The position numbers and the translations under genes are program-made. Source: Deltaproteobacteria bacterium (GTDB lineage: Bacteria; Myxococcota_A; UBA796; GCA-2862545). From it: a DNA stretch of 64,000 nucleotides. Location of the stretch: NCBI GenBank assembly GCA_007693595.1, contig REDI01000032.1, forward strand, positions 1 through 64,000, written 5' to 3'. The stretch's first letter is position 1, and each line of letters starts with the position of its first letter. The notes beneath the pieces are model-generated. The model ran no database searches. It saw only the letters and a program-made list of their open reading frames with translations, and was not told where the DNA came from. This document shows, one piece after another, positions 1 to 7,832 of this stretch.

Positions 1-121
1 AGGGTAGCAGCCTTCAATGCGGTCCGGCCCATGGGGCCGGAGGGAGGGCCCTCGATGACCTCGATGACCCAGCCGACGCCAGCGCCTTCAATGCGGTCCG
101 GCCCATGGGGCCGGAGGGAGG
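1..121 (-). CRISPR. Leader-proximal end of a CRISPR array (cut by window edge)
   Basis: Two identical 37-bp repeats lie at 11-47 and 85-121. They are separated by a 37-bp spacer (48-84), and a 10-nt spacer fragment lies at 1-10. Read on the minus strand each repeat begins CCTCCCTCC, holds an 8-bp perfect stem with a CAT triloop (plus-strand 23-41), and ends GCATTGAAGG. That 3' end resembles the ATTGAAA/C handle of type I crRNAs, so the array is probably transcribed leftward. The leader would lie between 122 and cas2, and 85-121 would be the newest repeat. The spacer contains an internal CTCGATGAC duplication. The rest of the array is outside the window. Type I-G is favoured because of the neighbouring cas4-cas1 fusion. 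Confidence 0.9.
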
Positions 122-770
122 CCTGCCTCTGGTTTCCTCCGCTACTCCTTCCAAAAGAGGCATACTTGCGAGCGGTTGAAGAGAACAGGCCTAGGATAGC
201 AGGCATCATCGGAGCCTCCGGGGTAAACTTAGCTCGATAGCCACTGTGCGTCCACAACAACGAGCGGTGTCCGTGGAGACCTCTGGCACTGAACCGCTCG
301 CGTACAATGTCAAGGATCACCATCAAGGAGGGCCTAGCCAAGCTGTAGCATTTCTACGGAGTGATGTCTCGCTCACGCGAGAGGCGGGTCTCCACAACGA
401 CTCTCAGACGAGCGAGGCGAGGTTGATAGACCAACATGGAAGCCAGGCCCGCACAGCAGTCGTACCTACCTCCTCGTCGCGCCAGGATAGGTCTTCCGTT
501 GCCATCGTAGGAAGGGTGTTCTGGCGCATCGATGTTTTGGGCCTCCTCGTCGCGCCAGGATAGGCCTTCCGTTGCCACCACGTTGCTTGCGTCATCTGAC
601 ACCCTGATGACCCAGCATCCTTCATGAACGAGCCTGTTCCGCGGCAGCTTAAGGGTCATTGAGTCGTGCTCGATGCCAACGGCCGGCACTACCTGGCACG
701 TCCGCCGGTCACCAAAGCCCACTAGAGGACCCCTTCACAACATGGGTCAGGCTCCGGCCGAGCCTCGTCC
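122..770 (-). other. CRISPR leader region between array and cas2; no convincing gene
   Basis: These 649 bp separate the first repeat from the cas2 stop. Base composition is visibly lower in GC than the rest of the window (33 of 60 bases at 481-540, against about 75 percent at 5281-5340). Open frames on the minus strand (354-722, 404-625) have no ribosome binding site, and their sequence is explained by a 36-bp direct repeat read in two frames, so I do not call them genes. By position the segment is the array leader, which should hold the pre-crRNA promoter and the integration signals. I could not identify a convincing -35/-10 pair. Confidence 0.6.
469..577. repeat. 36-bp direct repeat pair with CRISPR-like spacing
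   Basis: Copies at 469-504 and 542-577 start CCTCCTCGTCGCGCC and end CTTCCGTTGCCA. They differ at one base (T versus C in the GGYCTTCC core) and are separated by 37 bp of unrelated sequence. The repeat is unlike the 37-bp array repeat at 11-121, but the 36+37 geometry nearly matches the 37+37 geometry of that array. No third copy is visible one period to either side. It may be a two-repeat relic array, a minimal array, or a duplicated leader element. Confidence 0.75.
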
Positions 771-1073
771 TCAGACGACGTGACACACCCGCTCGATGTG
801 GGTCAGGCTGACACCCAGGGCGAAGATTCCAGCATCACTCCCTTTGTTCGGGCTACCGAGCGGGACGAACATCACCTGGTCTTCGGTGGGATCGATGACC
901 TCGATCAGGTCGCCCTTGAGAGCCTGGAGCTGCCGGGGGGAGAGCACACAGCGAAACACGCTGAACTGCATGTGGTCGCCGTATCCCCGCATCGTGTTGA
1001 AGACTCGACGAAGCCGGGCCGGATCACAGATGTCGTAGCACACGATCCATGCTTTCTGTGTTCCAGCGCTCAT
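771..1073 (-). CDS. cas2: CRISPR-associated endoribonuclease/integrase subunit Cas2
   Basis: The 100-aa product has the length and ferredoxin-like pattern of Cas2: a first beta strand with the conserved Asp (WIVCYDICDP, Asp14), the R-R-V-F helix and the QFSVFRC strand. Cas2 forms the dimer that bridges two Cas1 dimers during spacer integration. The start codon overlaps the end of the upstream cas4-cas1 gene by 4 nt (ATGA), implying translational coupling. The gene lies next to the array leader. Family assignment is secure from motif and context; nuclease activity is not implied. Confidence 0.95.
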   Translation of the reverse strand: MSAGTQKAWIVCYDICDPARLRRVFNTMRGYGDHMQFSVFRCVLSPRQLQALKGDLIEVIDPTEDQVMFVPLGSPNKGSDAGIFALGVSLTHIERVCHVV

Positions 1074-2728
1074 CGCACCACGAACCCCGGGTAGCGTTCC
1101 AGCTCCCCCATGACGACCTTGCCTAGAAGCCTAGTTTGTACCTCTAAGGTTCTTCGGTAGGACCATCTGCTCCCCAGAGTTGGATGCGTGACGAGCTCAT
1201 CCAAGCGGCGCTCGAGGGTTTGAAGAAACCGCTTCCGAGCAGCCTGCTTGATGCTACAACCTACGGGGGTGACATCGAAATCTTCCAGCTTCAGGACTCC
1301 GTTGTTCAAAGCCGAGAGCACGGCCGAGTCCGCGATGATGGGTCTAAACTCCTCCATCAGATCGAGGGCGAGGGCAGGACGGCCGTGGCGGATCGTGTGC
1401 AAGAAGCCCACATGCGGATCGAACCCGATGCGGTGGCACACATGGGCGAACTCTCGCACCAGCACAGCGTAGGCGAACGACAGCAGGGCGTTCACGGGAT
1501 CGCGAGGGGGGCGTCGGTTCCGACCCTCCAGCTTGAAGGTCTCACGAAGGTCACTTCGGATCATCAGCGGGAAGCACTCGAAGTATCGCCGAGCCGCCAT
1601 GCCTTCGATCCCCCGAAGGGTATCGGGGTCCGTCGCGATCGAAGCTTGCTCGGAGGCGTCCTTGAGGTGCATCAACACATCCTTGACGCTCCCTTTGGCG
1701 TTTCGTCGCAACATGACACGTTGATTCTTGATCTTCGCGACGATGAAGTCCCTGGCGATTGGAAGCGCCAAGTCGAGCTGCGACGCGGTGAGATGCTGAC
1801 GATGACGAAGCACCACGTTCCGTCCGGTCGCAGGATGCATGGTTCCGCGATACCAACCCCCGAAAGAGTGCCATGCGATGGGAATGTCCAGCTCAGCACA
1901 CCTCCCGATCATCGGTGAAGTGACCGTCACGTTGCCGTGAATGACGACCTGAGAGGTGTGGTTGAGCCGGACCCTCGCGACCTGCTTGCCCTCTCGATCC
2001 TTCACCGCGATCTCTCCGCCAGTGATACCAGCCTTACCACCTTGAAGCTGCACATGAAGCGGTATCGCATCATCCCGTGCGGGCACGAGAGCTCGGGGCT
2101 CTCCCTTTTGGGTGCCGCTGAGTAGGTTGTGCTCGTCCGGTAGGCAGATCCTCACCAAACTACAGCCCGAACACTTCGGGCTATCGACGAGGGGAGGTGG
2201 AAGCTCCTGCGATGCCACAAGCGCTAGGGCCTGATCTCGGAGCACAAGCGTGCGGTCCACCAGCTCGTCATCGATGGGGACCTCGACGCGTCGTCGAGAC
2301 CCTGCGAAGTATAGGACGGCCTTGTCTACATGGTATCCGTGAGCACGCAGAAGGAGCGCTTGCCCGCAGACCTGCACGCGCTCGGGTTCCCAGGCACCCT
2401 CTGGGATCTTTGGGGCTTTGCCCTTTTTGTAGTCGATGGGAACGACGCGGTCTCCGTCAACCTCCACCAGATCAACGACGCCGACAAGCCTGAGTCCGGG
2501 ATCGGACAGGCGAACGCTGCGCACGACCTTGGGGCGATGTTCCGAATCATTGGCATCTTCATTGGGAGCTGGCAAAGATGCCCGCGTCGGTTTGTCTACG
2601 TTTCGATGGACAGTCCGCCCCGCGACCGTGTGTTCATTGTCCATGAAGTCGCCCATGACGTGCTCGATGGCAAAGAGCCTCGGGCAGTAAGCGATCTCGT
2701 TTAGCATCCGCAAGGGCACCAACTCCAC
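1070..2728 (-). CDS. cas4-cas1: Cas4-Cas1 fusion protein (spacer acquisition)
   Basis: From a GTG start at 2728 (GGAGG six bases upstream) the product is 552 aa. The N-terminal Cas4 half has the first cluster Cys in YCPRL (Cys15), nuclease residues Asp86, Asp99 and Lys101 (PIDYKKGK), and the three C-terminal iron-sulfur cysteines at 186, 189 and 195 (CSGCSLVRIC). The C-terminal Cas1 half has the metal triad Glu375 (EGMAARRYF), His444 and Asp456 (LALDLMEEF). Cas4 trims prespacers and selects the PAM; Cas1 integrates them. Fusions of this type are characteristic of type I-G and also occur in V-B; the palindromic repeat ending in ATTGAA favours I-G. No effector genes follow upstream. Confidence 0.95.
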   Translation of the reverse strand: MELVPLRMLNEIAYCPRLFAIEHVMGDFMDNEHTVAGRTVHRNVDKPTRASLPAPNEDANDSEHRPKVVRSVRLSDPGLRLVGVVDLVEVDGDRVVPIDYKKGKAPKIPEGAWEPERVQVCGQALLLRAHGYHVDKAVLYFAGSRRRVEVPIDDELVDRTLVLRDQALALVASQELPPPLVDSPKCSGCSLVRICLPDEHNLLSGTQKGEPRALVPARDDAIPLHVQLQGGKAGITGGEIAVKDREGKQVARVRLNHTSQVVIHGNVTVTSPMIGRCAELDIPIAWHSFGGWYRGTMHPATGRNVVLRHRQHLTASQLDLALPIARDFIVAKIKNQRVMLRRNAKGSVKDVLMHLKDASEQASIATDPDTLRGIEGMAARRYFECFPLMIRSDLRETFKLEGRNRRPPRDPVNALLSFAYAVLVREFAHVCHRIGFDPHVGFLHTIRHGRPALALDLMEEFRPIIADSAVLSALNNGVLKLEDFDVTPVGCSIKQAARKRFLQTLERRLDELVTHPTLGSRWSYRRTLEVQTRLLGKVVMGELERYPGFVVR

Positions 2729-2838
2729 ACCACACCTCCACGACCCACTCCGGGTCCGACCTCTACCATCTTGCCTCCCCACCCCCCTCACCGAGGCCCA
2801 AACCATCGAACCGAACCCCTATCGCCCTGGACCCCTGT

Positions 2839-3831
2839 TCAGGTGTTTCGCAACCAGTCGGTTACGATCGAGCGAAGCTCCGTCCTCAGCCCCTCGGGTT
2901 CCACGATCTGCACGTGGGGGAGCAGCCCCAGGATCCAGCTCTTGAACTCTGGGCAAACACAAAGGTGGAACGTCACTTCCTGCCAGCCATCGCGGTCCGG
3001 CCCGAGCTCCTGGCTGGCGTGGAGACGGAAGTGCTGAACGAGCACGGCGAAGCCATCACGGACGCGCAGTCGAACCTGCTCCGGCTGGGCCTGTTCGTCG
3101 ATCCAGATCCCCCACCGATGGGCCAGATCCCTTGCTACTGTCTCTGCGGGTGGACGAGAGAACCGCTCCTTCAGCGCTGTAACAGCCAGGACTCGGTCGA
3201 GCCGATAGCGTCGGATCGCCCGTTGCGCATCACGGGCGATCAAGAGCACATGATCGCCGCGCAACACGAGGCCCAGAGGGTCCAGAACCCGGATCGTGGC
3301 TTCGCCGTTGAGCTTTCGGTAGCGGACCCGTATCCTGCGACGCTCCTTCCAGGCGATGGAGATCGTGCGAACCAGGGGCTCGCGCGCCTCCACAGCACGC
3401 CCGCCTGGAATCACCCGAAACGTGGAACGCAACTCTTCAGCCACATGGCGAAGCTCCTGGATTTGAACCTGTCGAGCGTCGGCCATGCGCCGTAGGGCGT
3501 CATGCCAGGGGGTGCCCGCTAGAGGATGCAAGGCCTCCACCGCGAAGTGCAGCCCCACCGCGGTCGCTACAAGCTGTTGCTCGGACTGATCGATCTCCTG
3601 GACCACCGCCAGCTCACGGCCCACCTTGACCTCGACGCAACCCTGGACGTCGTTGAGCAGCCGCCTGCGCCACGCTCGCGCGGCCTTGGGACCCACATCG
3701 AGCCGCACCCCGATGAGGCTCGTCGTCAGGACCTCTCCAGACTCGAGGGCCTCGACCAGTCCTAGGATCTTCGTGCGGCTCGGCCGTCTCACGCCCAACT
3801 GCTCCCCCCGTCCCATCGCTCCCACCACCAT
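2839..3831 (-). CDS. WYL-domain transcriptional regulator next to cas genes
   Basis: The 330-aa protein has an N-terminal winged-helix segment (about residues 20-65, with a regulator-like T-S-L-I-G-V-R-L-D-V-G turn). A WYL-type beta-rich domain follows at about 165-225 (RRIRVRYRKLNGE, then a PLGLVLRGDHVLLIA strand and a YRLDRV end) and a C-terminal WCX-like extension. The usual W-Y-L triplet is replaced by D-H-V-L-L. WYL proteins bind ligands or single-stranded nucleic acid and often control defence loci. It is transcribed in the same direction as cas4-cas1 with a 110-bp gap, so it may regulate or be co-transcribed with the adaptation genes. ATG codons at 3831 and 3816 are both possible starts. 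Confidence 0.85.
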   Translation of the reverse strand: MVVGAMGRGEQLGVRRPSRTKILGLVEALESGEVLTTSLIGVRLDVGPKAARAWRRRLLNDVQGCVEVKVGRELAVVQEIDQSEQQLVATAVGLHFAVEALHPLAGTPWHDALRRMADARQVQIQELRHVAEELRSTFRVIPGGRAVEAREPLVRTISIAWKERRRIRVRYRKLNGEATIRVLDPLGLVLRGDHVLLIARDAQRAIRRYRLDRVLAVTALKERFSRPPAETVARDLAHRWGIWIDEQAQPEQVRLRVRDGFAVLVQHFRLHASQELGPDRDGWQEVTFHLCVCPEFKSWILGLLPHVQIVEPEGLRTELRSIVTDWLRNT

Positions 3832-4079
3832 CGCACAGATGAAGCCAACTCGGCAACGCGCCCGACCTGGTGCCTACCCCCTTCCCGCATCCCCAAGCCC
3901 CCCCCCGACATCGATCGACCCTCGACCGTAGGGGGGCTCCGCTCCATCGGTGCGGTCTACGCAGTACCGACTGCTTCACGGCCCGACCAAGCATCGCCGA
4001 CTCTCGCCCTCAGCGCCGCGGCGCGAGGCGAGCAAGGTCCGCCAGGAGCCTCAGGAGCTACCCGGCCCCCCACCCTCAC
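3832..4079. other. Intergenic region between WYL regulator and mevalonate operon
   Basis: This 248-bp gap lies upstream of the WYL gene and downstream of the last mevalonate gene. It contains GC-rich inverted sequence around 4010-4030 (CGCCGCGGCG core) that could form a hairpin after the isomerase gene. There is no T tract and I see no clear promoter boxes. Confidence 0.4.
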
Positions 4080-5150
4080 TCAGGCGTCGAGCAGGCGAGC
4101 GCGGATCGGCGAGACGCGCGGCAGCCAGCGCAGCAGCTCCGGCCCGAGCACTAGCGGGACCTGGCCGAGGGCGGCGGGGGTGCGCGAGCCGGTGAGCAGG
4201 CAGGCCAGGCGCAGTTCCTCGACGATCTGGTCTGCGGTCTGGAGCGCTCGGGTGCGACCTCCCTCGTTCCAGGCCATGAGGAAGGGGCGAGCCATGCCTG
4301 CGGCGCGGGCTCCCAGGGCGAGGGCCCGCGCGGCGTCGAGGCCGTGCTTTACGCCGCCGGTCGCGATCACATCGAGGCCGAGGCCCTCGAGCTGGGCGAC
4401 CGAGGCCGCGGTGGGGATCCCCCAGTCCCAAAAGAGCTCGCCGAGGGTGCGAGTACGGGCGCGGGCGCGGAGCGTCTCGACGCCGACCCAGGACGTCCCG
4501 CCTGCGCCCGAGACATCGACGGTGCCGATCCCGATCGCGGCGATCTGCTGCGCGGTGCGGCGCGAGAGCCCGCAGCCCGTCTCTTTGGCTACGATGGGTA
4601 CGGAGAGCTCCTCGTGCAGGCGGGCGAGGGTCTCGAGGCCTCCTCGGAAGTCCTGGTCGCCCTCGGGCTGGATGAGCTCCATGGCGGGGTTGAGGTGGAC
4701 GCAGAGGGCGTCACAGCCTGCGATCCCCACCATGTCCATGAGGGCCTGGGTGCTGGCCTCGCGGGCCTGGACGATGCCGATGTTGCCGAGGACGAGCGCG
4801 GTGGGGGCGACGTCGCGCACCTTGTACCCGAGCTGCACCCCCTCCTGGAGGAGAGGACGCATGGATCCGAAGCCGAACCCAAGGCCCCGCGCCTCGGCGA
4901 CCTCGGCCAGATCTCGGTTGACGCGCTCGGCGCGGCCCATGCCGCCGGTCATCGCGGCGATGACGAGGGGGGCGCGCAGGGGCTTGCCGAGCAGGGTGGT
5001 GCGGAGGTCGATGTCGCTCACCGCCAGCTCAGGCAGGGCTTCGTGGAGGAACTGGACCTGCTCGAACAAGGTGGACTTGCCCTGAAAGGCCACTTGGTCG
5101 GTGGCGCAGAGGTCGAGGTGGTCTTCTTTTCGGCTGGCGTGCTCGCTCAT
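4080..5150 (-). CDS. fni: Type 2 isopentenyl-diphosphate delta-isomerase (FMN-dependent)
   Basis: The 356-aa product matches Fni/IDI-2, which interconverts IPP and DMAPP using reduced FMN. Visible motifs are the N-terminal R-K-x-D-H-L segment, AAMTGGMGRAERVNRDLA, GFGFGSMRP, the substrate/metal segment HLNPAMELIQPEGDQDFRG, VDVSGAGGTSW and the phosphate-binding ATGGVKHGLD. The ATG start overlaps the stop of the phosphomevalonate kinase gene (ATGA). It is the last gene of the mevalonate operon, so the operon makes both isoprenoid building blocks. A larger open frame extends upstream but only reads through the neighbouring genes out of frame. Confidence 0.93.
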   Translation of the reverse strand: MSEHASRKEDHLDLCATDQVAFQGKSTLFEQVQFLHEALPELAVSDIDLRTTLLGKPLRAPLVIAAMTGGMGRAERVNRDLAEVAEARGLGFGFGSMRPLLQEGVQLGYKVRDVAPTALVLGNIGIVQAREASTQALMDMVGIAGCDALCVHLNPAMELIQPEGDQDFRGGLETLARLHEELSVPIVAKETGCGLSRRTAQQIAAIGIGTVDVSGAGGTSWVGVETLRARARTRTLGELFWDWGIPTAASVAQLEGLGLDVIATGGVKHGLDAARALALGARAAGMARPFLMAWNEGGRTRALQTADQIVEELRLACLLTGSRTPAALGQVPLVLGPELLRWLPRVSPIRARLLDA

Positions 5151-6025
5151 GGGGAGGACTCCGGGGGCAGGGGAGAGGCGCCTGGCGCGAGGCGCAGGTC
5201 GAGCGGGAGGAGCCCTTCTTGCTGGCAGCGGGCACGGAAGCGTGCGCGGGCCTCGGGGTCGGGCAGCATGGCGATGGCGATGTCGCCGCCGCCGGCACCC
5301 GAGGGTTTGGCGGCTCCGCCGAGGTCGTCGGCGATGGTGGCGATCCGACGAAGGGCAGGGGTGAGGTAGTCGATGCCGGCTTGGCGGGCCATGTCGCTGA
5401 GGAGGGCGCCGGCTTGGCGCAGGGCCTCGAGGGGGGTGCGGTGGGCCTGATCGAGGAGATGGGCGCTCTCGCGCACGAAGGCTTCGCGGTCGGGCCACGC
5501 GAGGTAGCGCTGCACCCTGGGCCCGGTGGAGGCGGGCTGGCCCGTCGCGACCACGTCGAAGGGGAGGGGGAGGGGGCGGGGCACCACCTGACCGTTTTGG
5601 ATGCGGAGCACGCCGCCGTAGGTGCTCGCGGCGACGTCGAGGCCTGAGCCCGAGCCTTGGACGGCGCGGTGGGTGGCGGCGGCGAGGGGATGGATCGATC
5701 GGGGATCGAGGTCCAGGCCTCGCTCGGCGCGGGCTGCGATCACCGCGACCACCGTGGCGGCTGCGCTGCTGCCGAGGCCGAGCTTGGCGCCGACCTGGGG
5801 CGGATGGCTCTCGAAGCGGTAGGTCCGTGGGGGCGCGTCCGATGCGGTCAGGGCCGGGCCCACGAAGCGCGCGTCGCTGTCGGGCGTCTGGACCTGTAGG
5901 GTCTGGGAGGGCCAGACGAGGCATCGCACCCCACGGTCGATCGCCGCCACCAGGGCCGGGGCCCCGTCGAGCACGGCGTACTCCCCCAGGATCACGACCT
6001 TTCCGGGTGCGAAGTAGGTGTTCAC
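5147..6025 (-). CDS. Phosphomevalonate kinase (GHMP family)
   Basis: The 292-aa GHMP kinase has motif 1 FAPGKVVILGEYAVLDG at the N terminus, the ATP loop LGLGSSAAATVVAV near residue 95, the SGSGLDVAAS segment and motif 3 KPSGAGGGDIAIA. The F-APGK and GEYAVLDGAPALV signature is typical of phosphomevalonate kinase rather than mevalonate kinase. It converts phosphomevalonate to diphosphomevalonate. The start is GTG at 6025, overlapping the upstream stop by 4 nt (GTGA) with GGAG five bases upstream. Substrate assignment rests on motif 1 and on the operon already containing the other two GHMP enzymes. Confidence 0.88.
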   Translation of the reverse strand: MNTYFAPGKVVILGEYAVLDGAPALVAAIDRGVRCLVWPSQTLQVQTPDSDARFVGPALTASDAPPRTYRFESHPPQVGAKLGLGSSAAATVVAVIAARAERGLDLDPRSIHPLAAATHRAVQGSGSGLDVAASTYGGVLRIQNGQVVPRPLPLPFDVVATGQPASTGPRVQRYLAWPDREAFVRESAHLLDQAHRTPLEALRQAGALLSDMARQAGIDYLTPALRRIATIADDLGGAAKPSGAGGGDIAIAMLPDPEARARFRARCQQEGLLPLDLRLAPGASPLPPESSP

Positions 6026-6984
6026 TCGATCTCCACGGTCGGGTCGCCGCCAGGGCCGAGGATCTCGACCTGCTGGACCTGCTCGCCGACCGCTCGGGCG
6101 ACGGCATGGGCATCGGCGGCCTCGCAGAGGATCTTGACGTTGGGGCCGGCGTCCATGGTGCACCAGGCGCCCACGCCGCGCTGGCGCAGCGCGGCGACGG
6201 TGTGAAGGACGGCGACGGTGGCCGGCTGCCAGTAGAGGATCGGGGGCTCGGCGGTGTGCATGGTGGCGTGCATCTTGTAGGTGCTCCGCTCCATCGCCGT
6301 CCCCAGGCGCTCGAGATCCCTCGCCTGGACCGCCGCGAGCCCCTCGCTCAGGTCGGCCTCGGAGGTCTCGACCCAGGTGGGGTAGTAGGGCGAGCTCCGC
6401 CGGGTTCGGATCATGCCTTCGGTGCTTCCGACCGCCTTCTGCGCGCTGGTGACGAGGGCGACGACCATGCGCACGTCCCAGTGGTCCGGCCCCGCGACAG
6501 GCTCACCATGGCTGTCCTGCCCATCGGCCCGCGTGCCGCGATGCCAACGAACGAAGCCCCCCCACAGGCTGCGGCACGCGCTCCCCGAGCCCTGCCGGGC
6601 CAGGATCGAGGCCCGGATCGGGTCGTAGAGGAGGCCCGCGGCGACGATCCCCGCGAGGGTGAGGGCGGCGAAGCCCGAGGCGCTCGACGCCAGCCCGGCG
6701 GCGGTGGGGAAGGAGTTGTGGGTGTCTACGGCACAGGGGGGGCGATGGGGATCGATCCGATCGAGGTGAGCCAAGACCTTGCGCGCGAAGGAAGAGGCAG
6801 CGGGGCTGCCGTTGAGGTGGACCTCGTCGCGCGGAGCACCCCAAGTGACCTGGGTGGTGGTGTGGAAGCGATCGAGGGTGAGCGAGAGGGATCCCACGGC
6901 GGGCAGGTTCAGGCCGAGATCCCGCTTTCCCCAATACTTGATGAGGGCGATGTTGGGGTGGGCGGTGGCGGTGGCGCGGCTCAT
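6022..6984 (-). CDS. mvaD: Diphosphomevalonate decarboxylase
   Basis: The 320-aa product begins with the decarboxylase hallmark AHPNIALIKYWGKRD (residues 8-22). It has the phosphate-binding PTAAGLASSASG loop (93-104) and the late M-D-A-G-P-N-V segment carrying the conserved catalytic Asp. It converts diphosphomevalonate to isopentenyl diphosphate, CO2 and phosphate using ATP. The start overlaps the mevalonate kinase stop (ATGA at 6981-6984). The lower pathway is otherwise complete in this operon, which supports the classical substrate over the archaeal-type phosphomevalonate. Confidence 0.93.
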   Translation of the reverse strand: MSRATATAHPNIALIKYWGKRDLGLNLPAVGSLSLTLDRFHTTTQVTWGAPRDEVHLNGSPAASSFARKVLAHLDRIDPHRPPCAVDTHNSFPTAAGLASSASGFAALTLAGIVAAGLLYDPIRASILARQGSGSACRSLWGGFVRWHRGTRADGQDSHGEPVAGPDHWDVRMVVALVTSAQKAVGSTEGMIRTRRSSPYYPTWVETSEADLSEGLAAVQARDLERLGTAMERSTYKMHATMHTAEPPILYWQPATVAVLHTVAALRQRGVGAWCTMDAGPNVKILCEAADAHAVARAVGEQVQQVEILGPGGDPTVEIE

Positions 6985-7832
6985 GGGACCTCGGCGTCGG
7001 GGGGCACAGGGCGGCATACAAAGGAGGCCACGCCGGCGCGCTCGGCGGCGCGCAGGACCGGGTCCGGCTCGTCGACGAGCGCCAGGACGACCCCACCGCC
7101 ACCGGCTCCCGAGAGCTTCGCGCCGTAGGCCCCGGCATCGAGCGCGAGCTGCACCAGCTCGTCGAGGGCAGGCGTCGAGACGCCCAAGCGGCGGAGCAGG
7201 TGATGGTTGTGGGTGAGGAGCGGCCCGAGCTTCGCGGGATCGGTCAGGGCCGCCTCGGCGCGCGGGACGAGCTCCCCGATCGCGCGGAGGGTGGGCTCGT
7301 TGGAGGGGTGCTGGGCTGCGACCGACCGGACCATGACGGAGGTCTCGCCCGAGGTGCCGGAGTCGAGCACCACGAAGCGGAGATCCGGGGAGGGCAGGGG
7401 GGTGATCTGGGGCGGGGGCCCCCGTCGGTAACGGATCAGGCCTCCTCGGGCGCTGACCGCCTGGTCGATGCCGGAGGGCGTGCCGTGAAAGTGTTCTTCG
7501 ATCGAAAAGACCCTCTGCCACTCTTCGTGGGGGCTCAGCGCCTCGAGCCGGGCGGCGGCGGCGGCTCGGACCAACGCGACCGCCAGCGCCGCGGAGCTCC
7601 CCAGGCCCCGACCGGCGGGCAGGGTGCTCGTGACGGAGACCGTGAAGCCGCCTTCGGGGAGCACAGAGGCGATCACCCGCTCGAGCGCGGGAGGGCAGGT
7701 GGTCGGTCCAGGGTCGAGCTGGACGCGCACCCCGCGGTCGATGGCGGTGGCCAGGGCGGGGTAGCCGTAGACCACCGCGTGCTCCCCCGCGAGGATCAGC
7801 TTGCCGTGGCCACGCCCGGTCGAGGCCCTCAT
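6981..7832 (-). CDS. mvk: Mevalonate kinase
   Basis: The 283-aa GHMP kinase carries GRGHGKLILAGEHAVVYGYP at the N terminus, the loop LPAGRGLGSSAALAVAL, E-E-H-F-H-G-T-P-S-G-I-D with the conserved catalytic Asp region, and the C-terminal KLSGAGGGGVVLAL. This combination is diagnostic of mevalonate kinase, which makes 5-phosphomevalonate. The ATG at 7832 overlaps the end of the HMG-CoA reductase gene by 4 nt, so it is translated directly after it. Confidence 0.93.
   Translation of the reverse strand: MRASTGRGHGKLILAGEHAVVYGYPALATAIDRGVRVQLDPGPTTCPPALERVIASVLPEGGFTVSVTSTLPAGRGLGSSAALAVALVRAAAAARLEALSPHEEWQRVFSIEEHFHGTPSGIDQAVSARGGLIRYRRGPPPQITPLPSPDLRFVVLDSGTSGETSVMVRSVAAQHPSNEPTLRAIGELVPRAEAALTDPAKLGPLLTHNHHLLRRLGVSTPALDELVQLALDAGAYGAKLSGAGGGGVVLALVDEPDPVLRAAERAGVASFVCRPVPPDAEVP

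Noticed and set aside
354-722. Minus-strand open frame of 122 aa in the CRISPR leader
   Set aside because: No ribosome binding site, and its sequence comes from the 36-bp repeat being read in two frames.
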